From Centroberyx gerrardi (lineage: Eukaryota > Chordata > Actinopteri > Beryciformes > Berycidae): a DNA stretch of 64,000 nt. The position numbers were made by a program, and so were the translations under genes. The notes under the pieces were generated by a model. It did no database searches and was not told the DNA's origin. It worked only from the letters and a program-made list of their open reading frames with translations. Positions 23,404-34,773 of the stretch are shown here, one piece after another. Every line of letters starts with the position of its first letter. The stretch's first letter is position 1. The stretch is taken from NCBI RefSeq assembly GCF_048128805.1, contig NC_136010.1, positions 16,562,480 through 16,626,479 on the forward strand, in the 5' to 3' direction.

Positions 23404-26400
23404 TTTTTTTTATACCTAACTCTGTGTCAGACAATGGCAAAGGAATAGCCTAATATTTGCATGATCACTTGAAGTATGTAAAATATTCATATATTTACCA
23501 AAGTGAGTCATTCATGTTTGCCCCAGTGAATAAGGTAGGTTCCATATTATGGGCACACAACAACTCACACAGCATTCATGCCTCCTTATCTAGCTGCAGA
23601 CATACTGGAGGCTTTCTGATTATTTTTGTTTGTTTTATTTTTCATACTCAAATTTGGACAAAACTGGATTGAATGTGATTTTCAGCACCCAATTACATGT
23701 AGACGTTCATTTTGAGCATACAAAAATTTGTGCATGGCAAATTAAATGATTCCTCCATTCACCTACATATTCTGCTGTATGCCATGTCATTCTGTTTTGG
23801 CTTATCAGTGTAGATGCATTAACAGTGGGTTACATGCATTCTTAATCAGTGTGCACAAATGGGTTTATATTTTTGATAATATGAAAAGAACATTTCACCC
23901 CAAAATGACAATTCTGTCATCATCTACTCACCAACATGTCAGTTGAACCTTATTGACATTTATGTGACCACCAAACACACAGCCAGTTGGCTACCGCAGC
24001 TCCATCTCAGCCCTGTCCCAAACAATTGTAGTAAACGGGGTCTGTTTGTGTTTGAGTTCCAAAAGGGGCATTAAAGGATAAGGCTGGTGTTTTTTAATGC
24101 ATTTCTTACCGTCAACAAATCCCATGAAAATAACAAAATCGGCAATGAATTTGTTTTGCTAACAAGTCTCGTCCATGTAGCCGATGACCAATAAAGCCAT
24201 GTCCCAGCAGCCATAGAACTCCATTGTATTAAAAAAAACTATTAAAAACACGTCAAAGAGCCATGCCGTTGCTCTGGGCAGCATATTTCATCATTGCGAT
24301 ACACCGGGCCAGCCGACTTTTTCCTCAAACAACTTAATAAGCCGACCGTAAACACGTTTTTGATCTCAGGAAAGTAGTTCTGTAGCACCGAAAATGGTCC
24401 CCGTCGTAATGAAGAATTTGTTCCCATTTGATTTGGTAATAACTACAATAGCCTGACTTTTCATGGTAACCGTTAGCGATTTTTAAAATTTAAACTATGT
24501 CTTTGTGAGCTGTATTTAAAGGTTTTTAGCTTACAATTGGAGCCAATGACTTCCGGTTTGAAGGTTAAAAACGGTACGTGGGAAGTCGGAAAGTAATGGG
24601 AGTAGAGCAAACGTATTATTGATTTTGTTATTTTCATAGGATTTGTTGACGATAAGAAATGCATTTAAAAACACCAGCTGTATCCTTTAAATGACCAGCA
24701 GATTTCTCTAAGCCATTCATGCAACATTACCCAAGTGTTTTGTATCCAAGTGATTCAGTGAGTCCAAAATATACGTGTATTTGTCAGTATCTAGTGTCAT
24801 TCTAGGTAGGAAATGAGGAAATGGTAACTACTTCTTGTGTAGTGTCGCAACGGAGACAAGGAAATGGCTAATCCTGATTATAATTTGTATGCATTTCATC
24901 TACCTGGTAAATTCATGATCTTACTCCATTTTATGTAGCAAAGTACTGAGGGAATAAAGGACAGATATAATATAGGACCTACAATTGAAGAAAAATGTAG
25001 CGAGTGAACATGAAGTTGTTCAGTGATTTTTTTTTTTGGGGGTTTTTTTTTTGCGTCATTGCCTAGTATTCTGATGGCAAAACTTATGAATAGAAATTGT
25101 TAAGACAGATGAAGTGTGAAATTAACTCTGTTTTCACCTCTGTTAGAATTTAGTCTTGCCACAGCTGAAGTAAACACCATGTCCACGGCTCTGAGCAATT
25201 CATGTGCTGAAGCCCCGCACCCTCATTAAGCCACACTCCGCACAGACAGACTCCTGACATCAAAGCGGGCAGATTTAAGTGGTCTATGAATAGATGGAGC
25301 TGTTGGTGGTCTATGTTTCAGGTCACAGGGATAATCTGCCATTTGTACTCTCTTTATCAAGGGCTCGGCCTACTGCTGGAGACAACCGTAATGAGCACTG
25401 GAGCCTCGGCCACAGTCCTGTGGAGTGCATTACTTCCTCCTCTAATGGTCTCCATGGGAACCACCTGTATGCCTCCATCCCCGGCTATGCCGTTGACCAG
25501 CCTTTGGCTCTGACCAAGAGCAGCCTGGACATCGGAGTGGGGGGCAGCGAGAGGTCTGTCATGGCTGGTTCTGTAGAGCGACAGCAGGTACGTCGTCTTA
25601 TAAAAGCAATTGGCACTTCATAACTATGGAGGTATCTGATGTTGAAAATGACAAGCATGCAGATTGAGACATGGAACAGCATTGGTCTTTTAAAGGACAA
25701 TTCCAGCGTAATTCTTACTCATTTTCCTGCATTCCCTTACTGTTTTACATCACTGTAGATCATTTTCCAGTGCTCTTATGATGTTATGAGATATGTACTA
25801 TTTTTCTCTTCTTAGTTGTTTTTCAAAGTAATATTTTAAATAAAGAAAAAAAAATGTGTATACCTAAAAGTCTTTGAGTGACAGGTGCATAGGACAAAAA
25901 GCAAAAAGGTAGATACTGAGAAAGAAATGTAATCCCGCACACTTCCCGCACACTGTCTACACATGATACTTTAATGCAATGTTTCGGTCAATAAAACCAT
26001 CATCTGACTCTTTTATGACTAATCAAACTAAGAAAATAATCATTAGACTAATAGATTAAATGAAAAACAAGCGCGAATTCGCAATAGCTGCAACCACGTA
26101 CGCGCATGCGTACACGTGGGGAAATTTTTGTGGACCAACCGACCAACAGAGCGAGCTATAGAGCTGCTGGTCACAGCTAAAAATTCACCAGTTTAAGTTA
26201 TTACCAAAATAATTGGTAATTGCAACCTTAGTGATGACTGTTTCTTCCTACCAAGTTTTCTATTGAATGTAGGGAAATTTGAATATTTTTATTTGTTGTA
26301 ATGTGATGTATTTGAGGAATTGTCAACCAACTCTGCTCAAGATACAGTTTGTGGTGGAAAGCTTGAGGATGGGTGCATTTCAAAAACCCTTGTAGCCACC

Positions 26401-28394
26401 CTACAGTACTTGATGTGGCTGACACCCTTTTAGCTATCAGTCGATAAGGTCCTTCAAATATGTTTAGGTAAAAAATGTTTCTCTCTTACCCATTTAGCCT
26501 GTACCTAATTGCAATATGTGTCAGTATTGTAACCTGTTACTAGTTTGAATAGATTAATTTTTTTCTCCTATAGAACCGTCCTTCTGTCATTACCTGTGCC
26601 CCTGCGAGCAACCGCAATTGCAACCTCTCACACTGCCACATGAATGGCTGCTCCCCCAGCCCACCTACTGATCAGAGGAAAGCCAACGGTAAGCCTTAAA
26701 ACAGTCATTACACCAATCATTTGTAACAAAGTTATATTTATGCATATTGATAAAAATGTCTTTTTCTGTCTGCTTCTCTTTCAAAACGGTGCGCTCTGTG
26801 GAGCAGGTAGAATATCACACTGACATGATGCAGACAGCTAGGGTATTTTTTTTTCATTTCACAGTATTGTCTCCATATTTTACAGGAGTGTTTGTTTTCT
26901 TCACGGTATTTTGAACACTGTTGCCACTTTTGCAACTTTGTTGCTAGATTTAGTGACATTGCAGACCCCCTGGCAACTTCATTTCTCAAAAACGACTAGC
27001 GACAAATCTAGCGACTTTTTGACCATGGGGAACAATGTTAATGTGTCCCAAAGCAATTCTGTACGCCGGATACCAATTTGCACTACTTTCTTGTCTAATA
27101 CAATGATGTCTGATGATCACAGCGCTTCCAATACACAGTGTAGCCCCCTCCCTCCACTACAAGTGGGGATTATGGAGAATATATTGATATGCAAATTGGT
27201 GTATGACATCATCTCGTGACTTCTAGCGACTTTTTGAGCAGCCAATAGCTACTTTCTCTGAAAGAGTTGGCAACACTGGTTGTGAAAATAATGGATGCTA
27301 GTCGGTTACAATGCCTTGTTTATATCATTGTAGATTTCAAATTCCTGTTACATTGTTCACTGTTCACAATGAGAAAATAAACTTCTTTAAAAAATGTAAT
27401 ACATTTTCAGTGCTTACACACAGAAATAAGGTTGAATTTGCTCTCTTTAAGATGTGAGATAGAGATAAGCTGGGCAAGTCTGAACATGCCCAAATATAAC
27501 AGCCTCTGCCTTAGTAGTCTTATTACTCCAAGGCTCCTATACCTCCAGGTTTCTCACCAAAAAGACAAGCATGGTGACTCTGTTCAGCTGAAGCTGTGTG
27601 GATATTGGGTCGTACATTCACCGCTGTAGTGCCTGTTAAAGAAGTATTTTTTTGGGGGGGGACTCATGCATTTGATTGTTGTATTTTCATCCTTTTTGCT
27701 AAAATGTTTTTCATGAAAAGCTTGCAAACAGCTTGATCCAAATCAGCTGGCTTTCGCATATCATCTGGCTTGATCCCCAACAGCTGCAGTAGCCATCTTT
27801 TTTTCATTTCCCTCACCTTTCCCTCAGAGTGGCTGTTTCAAAGTTAGTCATGCTTGCTTGAGGGTAGAACAGTGTCATTTGCACTCCAGCTACAACTACT
27901 AGTAGCACTGTCATACACAACAGTTAATAAATAGCAGGCATAATGTGGTATTTTAGAACACAGGATGTAAATGATATCGCAGTTTTGAATATGATGCCTT
28001 GAACATTTTCCACTACCCAATACCCCACTATACTGCCCTACTGACAGCAAAGCAGCATGGTGTGTTAAGTGGAGCTTGTCAGTGAACATACATTAAATTT
28101 CTTGCTCTATATTGACAGCTGTGTTTTTTTAAATATGGTATGATTGGTAATACCAGGTTTTTGCTCTCTTTGGTCTCCACTCATGCTATCCCAGCTAACA
28201 CAGTTTGTGATCCTGTGATTGAGGAGCACTTCCGTCGCAGCCTTGGGAAGAACTACAAGGAACCGGAGCCCGTGTCCAACTCGGTTTCCATTACAGGCTC
28301 AGTGGATGACCACTTTGCCAAGGCACTGGGAGAGACCTGGCTTCAAATCAAGGCAAAGGGAGGGGGTCATCAAAGCCCAGAGGCGAACTCGTGA
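21398..28394 (+). CDS. vgll4: Vestigial-like family member 4 (5 coding exons, 273 aa)
   Basis: VGLL4 is a nuclear transcription cofactor that competes with YAP/TAZ for TEAD factors and so restrains Hippo-pathway output. Exons: 21398-21479, 22790-22955, 25329-25587, 26574-26688, 28195-28394. The total is 822 nt and all phases close. Exon 1 gives MLFTRMDLLNSQFLDKMNNN, close to human MLFMKMDLLNYQYLDKMNNN. Exon 2 has RTGPPPNCPSKRKYG and an acidic DCDDDHMTKMSRLF. Exon 3 has HGNHLYASIPGY and QPLALTKSSLD. Exon 4 has NRPSVITCAPASNRNCNLSH. Exon 5 holds both TDU motifs. Human VGLL4 is about 290 aa. The exon 3 acceptor (cacag|G at 25328) was chosen because it is the only nearby AG that keeps the phase of the exon 2 donor (CAACT|gtaagt). 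The paralogue letter cannot be assigned. Confidence 0.95.
23352..23399. repeat. (AT)24 microsatellite
   Basis: Long uninterrupted AT run followed by a T homopolymer, inside the second coding intron of vgll4. Confidence 0.97.
23886..24070. repeat. Fish interspersed repeat, split by a younger MITE
   Basis: It begins with ATTTCACCCCAAAATGACAA followed by TTCTGTCATCATCTACTCACC, a start phrase seen in many teleost DNA-transposon-derived repeats. The copy appears to be interrupted at 24071 by the TTAA-flanked element and to resume at 24691. Confidence 0.55.
24071..24690. mobile_element. TTAA-flanked MITE (piggyBac-type) in vgll4 intron
   Basis: A 620-base element with about 70-base terminal inverted repeats. 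The left end reads TTAAAGGATAAGGCTGGTGT; the right end, inverted, reads TTAAAGGATACAGCTGGTGT. The match then continues through GCATTTCTTA, CGTCAACAAATCC and ATGAAAATAACAAAATC. Each end carries TTAA, the target duplication of piggyBac transposons. There is no transposase. The few differences between the arms suggest a fairly young copy. Confidence 0.85.
25690..26030. repeat. Possible MITE fragment in vgll4 intron 3
   Basis: It starts TTAAAGGACAATTCC, similar to other TTAA-type fish MITE ends, but no matching right arm was found. The segment ATGTTTCGGTCAATAAAACC with ACCATCATCTGACTC at about 25979-26008 is also reminiscent of dispersed fish repeats. Confidence 0.35.
26916..27278. mobile_element. 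hAT-like MITE in vgll4 intron 4
   Basis: About 363 bases bounded by CACTGTTGCCACTTTT at the left and AGAGTTGGCAACACTG at the right, which form imperfect inverted ends. The inside repeats phrases such as TAGCGACTTTTTGA. Many copies of this type occur in teleosts. No clear target duplication could be read. Confidence 0.65.
28195..28394 (+). CDS. vgll4: vgll4 exon 5: tandem TDU (TEAD-binding) motifs
   Basis: TDU1 is VIEEHFRRSLGKNY and TDU2 is SVDDHFAKALGETW, separated by KEPEPVSNSVSITG. The paired H-F and small-hydrophobic positions that contact TEAD are intact, so the protein should bind TEAD. The stop TGA is at 28392-28394, after a short Gly/Lys/Ser tail that is shorter than in human. Confidence 0.95.
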
Positions 28395-30783
28395 AGCAGA
28401 GGGGAGCAAACATTACTTGCTTCAGCGCTGACTAGTGAACCACAATCACTTCCTTAGTGTTTCCAGATGAAAGTGGAGATTGACCACTGTGTCATCTCTG
28501 GCCAAGCATCAACTTCCCTTAGCTTAAGAACAATGTAAGACAAGTGATGTATTAGTTTGAATATGGTGCTCACATAGGCTGTTCACTTGTGGACCTAGAG
28601 GTCAACTTGCTATCAAATGACTCATTGTTCAGATTTGTACTTTAAATTGGCCAAGAGTCTCTCCTTTTGAAGACGAGAGAAATTCCATTGTTGGGTGGAT
28701 AGTGTTGATCTGGCTTGTATTGTGGAAACTGTACAATCATAGATTTCAATTTTGCTTTGATAAGAGATTCACAAAAATGATCAATTGTTAGAGGCCTCTC
28801 AGAACACATGTTCCGTTTTTAACTGCCTTTCGCCTGCCTTGATAACCAAAGAAGTTCCCTGCCTTTTCCAACAACATACAAGCCATAGATCTGGTCTCAG
28901 TCTTTGCTCAGTACTAACACCCTCATCGTTTCATTCTAAAATCATCCTGCTTCTGAATCTGTTTTACTTGAAAAGGACAGCCAGGTCTGATTTGCACTAT
29001 TACGTTTCTGACAGTTTAGGTAGCAATTTACCTGTTTCAATTGGAGCTAATGTGTTGAAGAATGTGTGTCTTTTGTTTTGAAATTGTGATAATGCAATCA
29101 AGGCTCTGGTCCCCGAAGACCCTCTATTAATCTGTGTTCTCTTTATTATTCTGAACTGGACTTACCCACTGTTAACTAAAGGTTTTTTGTTTTTCGTCTA
29201 TATGCTCACTGTGGTTGATTACTTGGTAAACTAGTATCAAGGATAGTAGTCTATTCCTCTAACTAGGAAGCATGTTTCAAATAGCTGGTTTCTATTACAA
29301 ACCTTATTCTATACTATTTACTCTCAGAATTTATTTTTTATCAGTAACACTTTTAGAAATACTCACTGCTGGTACAGTTGTACTCAATATATTTTTTGTA
29401 TCTGGTTTTCATTAGTATATGTAGGGTATACCTTAGCATCCATCTACAAATCACAGCCTCTGGCAAGGTTGTCTGAATGCAGTATAATGGGCTTGCTTAG
29501 TTATTCTGTGGTGCTGGATGCTATCGCTTTATGCATGACTGAATACAGCTAACTTTAAACTTCTGTAGCGCAATCCTATCAGAAATGATAATGCTGTTAG
29601 TAATGGCTTTATTTATTCTGAACAAAATGTTTATAGCCTCATGTTGACCTTTGGCAAAATTTAGGATTCTGTTAACACTGACTAACTTTGTTTTGTTTCC
29701 TTCTTTTGAGAGCAACCGAGGATGTCTGCATTCCTCCATTGTGAAAGTGGTTGATTTCTTCTGAAACTGTAATAGGAGATTTTAATGCACATGCAATGTG
29801 GTTGTCTCTAATGTCTTGAGAAGGCATGAACATTCCACCATGACTGCCTGACATTTGTCAGTCACTTCTAGTGTTGTCTAGCAGATATTGTTACAAGTGA
29901 GTTTTGTGAGCAGGGATATGGAGCCCTTTTAAATCTAGGTGATATGGAGTGAGCTGCAAAATCTTAATTATTGTGTTGAAAATTAGTAGGAGTGTCAGTG
30001 AGTCGGAAAGAGTCTTTATGCAGTTGAGTTTTGTTTAAATTCATATATGTCACCCTTCTGACATTATCTCTATTTACTTAAGGTAGCATAACCTATTTGT
30101 CAACACTGATAAGAAATGGTATTGTAAATTGAGATTTTTTTTTTTTTTTGGTTTTGTAAGTCACTTAACTGTCTTGGTGAGAAAAGTATACATGTGTACT
30201 TGTATTAATATTCTACACATTTTAAAATAGCTATATACACTACCCTGTCTTTTTCTTTATCTTTGATAAGACTATCATTGCGCCGCGCGTAATGACCATA
30301 GATGTTTTGTTTTTATTAAGAACAGTGTACTCACATGTAGCATGGACGTTCATTATCCTCTAACCATGCATTTTATCTTTTTAAAAGTTGATCTTTTTCC
30401 ACAATTGTCAGATGAGTAATAAGTGCAGGAACACAACAGTCCTTTCGTGAAAAGACTCTCTTGGTACAGTGTCAGAAAGACCTCTGTACTAACAGTTTAA
30501 AGTCTGTATAGCTCTCTCTGTGTACCACAGTGGAACTAAGGGATTATCACGGGGTCGACTTGTTTGACACAAGTTGATTTTCAGTGATATGTTTGGGGTA
30601 ATATTCCAATGTTATTTAATTGCTATATTTAGACTGCTTGTGCCTCCAAGACAGGTTGCAGAAACTAACTGCTCCAGGTATCATTCACATAAAAAAAGCA
30701 TTGAAATACATTTTTGTTCACTTTTGGCCTTATTTCTCCAGAAGAAAACGCCACTGTTTTGTACTTGATTTCTTCCAAATAAA
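28395..30783 (+). other. vgll4: vgll4 3' UTR (inferred)
   Basis: Non-coding AT-rich sequence after the stop codon, with no strong AATAAA until 30778. It would form a 2.4 kb 3' UTR, a plausible length for this gene. No repeat element was recognised in it. Confidence 0.55.
30778..30783 (+). terminator. Candidate vgll4 polyA signal
   Basis: AATAAA in TTCCAAATAAACATAC, followed within 30 bases by a GT/T-rich stretch. A second AATAAA lies at about 30853. Confidence 0.5.
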
Positions 30784-32816
30784 CATACAAATGCATACGT
30801 CTTTGGGTAATTTATTTTTATCCTCCTTACCTTATAAAATGCAACACACTGCAATAAAAACAAAAAGAAAAACTAATGAGTTGGTTGTCAAAGTCTGTGA
30901 GAATGAAAATGATAGATTGATAAACTGAGATAAACAGCTGTGTTATGGTTTTATTTACTAGGGATCTCAGATTTAGGCAACAACAAAGTTTGTTTTGCTC
31001 AAATAATTTATTGCGTGCATTTAGTGACAAGCAGTGAAGAAGAACCCTTTGGAAGCTCTCAAGCAGCTCTTGAGTAAAACTAGTCATTTCTGAATTCTAT
31101 AGGCTGCTGTTTATCCATTTGAAACCCTGTAATGGTGCCATTGCAGTGTTGGCAAACTGTAAACTACTAAGTCAGTGGATGTCTGTGTTTCGGTGATCCT
31201 AATCGCTACTTTGATGTAGCTGACATCACAACCAATAAGGAGGAGGTGGTTACTCTGATTAGAGCACCTCTTTTTGAACCAAGCAATCATGAATCATCAC
31301 TCATTCCCTCTGTTAAGTGGGCACCAACTGCCGCTGCTAAACTTCAAGTGATTTATCAACCAATTAGCCATACCACTCCAGCTTGGGGAGGGGAGAAGGA
31401 TTAGGCAAAATAAGAGATGTCTCCCTTCTTATTAGACTGTGTGTGTTTGTTCTGCATTTCGGGCTGTGTTCCTAAGTTCCTAAATCATCTTTGTGTCTGT
31501 ATGGTACAATGCAAGTACACCATTGCTGTTAATCGTAATGTAGGTTGAAGTCCATGGCAGTCCTTGGTGCTTCGTCTAACCCAACTTCTCTATGTTTTTC
31601 CTTGGAGCAGCCATGCTGCTTTTTTCTGTTAGTTATCCAGTGTTTCCAGCATCCCACTAGTGTACATGCAGCAGTCATCTCTGTTGCCATTCAGTAAGGG
31701 TATTTTTAAATGTCTTGATTAGGGCGAGAGTTAACTGTGTAACAAATCTTGACTAGAGTGAACATGTTCTGCAGAGACTAGTGTCTTCCCCCAGAGATTA
31801 AAGTTGAACGCTCTTTGAACTGTAAGAAATGGTCTTTAGATGTTGTTTGGTTGATTGACTGTCATGGTAACCAAGGACTGGGTGGTTACTTTTGGAAAAT
31901 ACCATAAAGCTGAACTGAAGAAAAGGGGGAACTCGTGATGGATGACTCAGTACTAAGGATTGCTCAATTCAGAGTGTTGACTTCCTGAAAGTTTACTGAA
32001 AGTATCCCAAAAGCATCTTGGATTTCAGATCATTTTGTCGTGCTACAGTGGAAATGAGATGATGTAAGTGATAATGTTTGGGAGACCAGACTGTGGTTGT
32101 ATCATTGATGACCTGACTTATCCTTCCCAACCAGCAGATGGCAGTGGTAAACCACTGTACAGACACCCCAAAAGTCTCCAGTCCCTGGAGACCAAACAAA
32201 GACATGAGCGTCATCATTCTGGGAAGATTGATATGGATGCAGCATTTCTTCAATGTATCTATTATTCATGTGAAAATGTATTTTGTATGTAAATAGGGTC
32301 TAGAGGTAACAGCACATAGCTTTCATGCTGACAGTAGAATGTATCATAGGTGTTACTCAACACTGCTGCTGGTTGTCCTGGTTCAAATTATATGATTTTT
32401 GTCTGTCTTTCATTGTAGATGCATTTATGTAATGGAAACATGGTGTAGGATTATCATATTCATTGTTACATTTTAAGGTATAAATAGAATCTTTGGGCTG
32501 GCCTCAATGAGAATGTAAATGAGTATACCTCCATTTCAATTTGGCTAATTTGAATTTGCCCAGCATCCCTCATAACCCAAATCTTTAAACTAGAGGAGAA
32601 AGATCTTTTTTTTTTGGGTTGTTGTTGCTCTCGCCCCTCAGGCTCAAATCTGCTCAAAAGCCCCTCCAACAGACCACTGCCTCTACGAGATTAGACCCAG
32701 CCATTCACCAACCACAATGCCACTGCTCCTGCTACACCATGCCTTCCAAGGAAGCCGGCTCCTGTGGGATTATGGAGAGGAGATCCACATTTCCCTGCTT
32801 GTGCAAAACCAATGGC

Positions 32817-32817
32817 A

Positions 32818-32853
<36 letters not shown>
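32817..32853. repeat. (AC)n microsatellite
   Basis: About 18 uninterrupted AC units. The run produces a spurious Thr-His stretch in one frame. Confidence 0.95.
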
Positions 32854-32855
<2 letters not shown>

Positions 32856-34757
32856 TATCAGGCCACATCGGTAGCAGACATAAAAATAAGGTCTAAATCA
32901 AGACGACACTTCAGGGTCACGCCAAATTCAGCTTGGCCCCTTCAATGTGTGAAGGCCGCAAGGAGCATGACATCTGTGCTTGTGATGGAGGACTGGTCTC
33001 TCAGTTCCTGCCTCCTGTTATTGCTGTAACAGGATGGATTGTGCTGCTTTCAGACACGGTCAAGACACATATCTGTCCAACAGTGTCCTCTCCATTTTCT
33101 TCTCTGTTATGTAAAATGAATGAACCAATGAAAAGCGCTTAACACAGTGCACTCTGGACATAGTATGGAGTGGTAATTAATCCCATAGCATAAATGCGTA
33201 ATTTCAGTGAATGGGAAAGTGGCCCTTGCACTATCACACATGTTGGCTCACATGTAGCCTGCATGTTAGCCTGCACAAATGGCTGATAGAAATCTCCTCC
33301 TCTCGTTTGCATAATTCCAAATTTGCTGTGGCTGATGAGAATGTGAGGCTGTACCCCTATCTACAGCATCCCTGAGTGCACAACGTCCGGGGAATTTGCA
33401 TGATTGCCTGTAGATTATTTGAACATTATCTATTCCGCCTCCTCTTTTTTTCTGTGGCTCTCTGCTGTGAGGATGCGCACACATCCTTGGGCAAAAGAAT
33501 CTAAAATAGATCATACAAGCAACTGGAGTAGATGCACAGGCACAGGAAGCAGCTCACGGGCAGACTTGAGTCATGCTGGCAAGATCATGCACCCTGAGCT
33601 GACAGCCCAACACACCCGATTATAAAGCACATCATTTCCAAATGCAGCCGTGGCCCCACTATGGGTCGCAAACAAGCAGGAAATATTGAGAGCCGACACT
33701 CTGTTTTACCCCCACGTGACTCTGATATGTAGTATGGATTGAGTGGGGGGTTGCCAGTACTTGTGAATACCTTCATAACTGACTGACCTGATGAGGGTCT
33801 CTGGCTCAAGCAATGCCGCCTCATTCATTGTGTCATGTGGACTGCTGGCAATGGCATAACCTTTGTGGAGGGAAGGGAAGACAACACGGTCACTCTGGAT
33901 AACAGTCTTCCAATGAACAGAAACAGACCCTGTCAGGCCATCTCAGCATCAGTTTGCCGCTGCACACCACCACCAACACACTCTGCCAATCGCTCCTCTC
34001 CTTCTCTTCACTTGCTTCTACCATCAGTTACGACAGCTCCCTCTTGATGAGGCCCTCTTTGTTTTGGAAGCATGTTACATTGATTTGGCAGGATTCTATT
34101 ATTATATTTATAATTTACGTCCCAGAGAAGCTTCATGTTGATCATGTCGTCTCAGCTACATCTTTGACCTCTTTTGTTGTGCACATTTGGCCGCCTATAA
34201 GCAGGGTGAATTCAATAAGTTTTGCTAGCCGTATGGTGCTTGATATAGCCAGCGATTTTCTAGCAATACAGTTGGCATTCATTTCATACAATTATGTATT
34301 ATTGATTGTTTTTTGAATGATTGATTTGGAGGGCCATCTGCTGTACAATAGCATGACTATGCCCGCAGTTTTGTTGTTCCTTCAAGATAATGAATTGCTT
34401 CCAATTAGGATGAACAAATGATGGGCCAGTATTTCTAGTTAGCCAGCAACCATATTTTTTTATGTCTTACAAGATCAGCACCCCATATAATTATGCAATT
34501 TCCCCCCCATAACAACTGGCATGAAAGGATTTGTATTGAGACAGTGGGTTTTGGGCACTGAGCAGCAGATAAATGTTGAACCATCACTAAGGGGCATTCT
34601 CATATCTCATTATGAGGCTTGTTAGGGCCCACATTACAGCTGCTTGGCTGAGCAGCCTTAATAAGGAAAGTGACCCAACACCAATAGCAGCAATGTTTTT
34701 CCTCTCACGTCCATCTTCTATCTTCCATGGCCCTATCTCTTTCCTCCTGTCTGTCTG

Positions 34758-34773
34758 CCCCCCCCCCCCCCCC
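34758..34773. repeat. poly-C run
   Basis: Sixteen consecutive C after a CTGTCTGT stretch. Confidence 0.9.

Larger units (their letters stand above)
22956..25328 (+). other. vgll4 intron between exons 2 and 3, repeat-rich
   Basis: A 2.4 kb intron made largely of repeats: an AT microsatellite, an older fish repeat at about 23890-24070, and a TTAA-flanked MITE at 24071-24690. Intron 1 (21480-22789, 1.3 kb) shows nothing that I can assign. Confidence 0.7.

Noticed and set aside
32619..33029. 136-codon plus-strand open frame
   Set aside because: It runs through a CA microsatellite (Thr-His run), has no family motif and no splice context.
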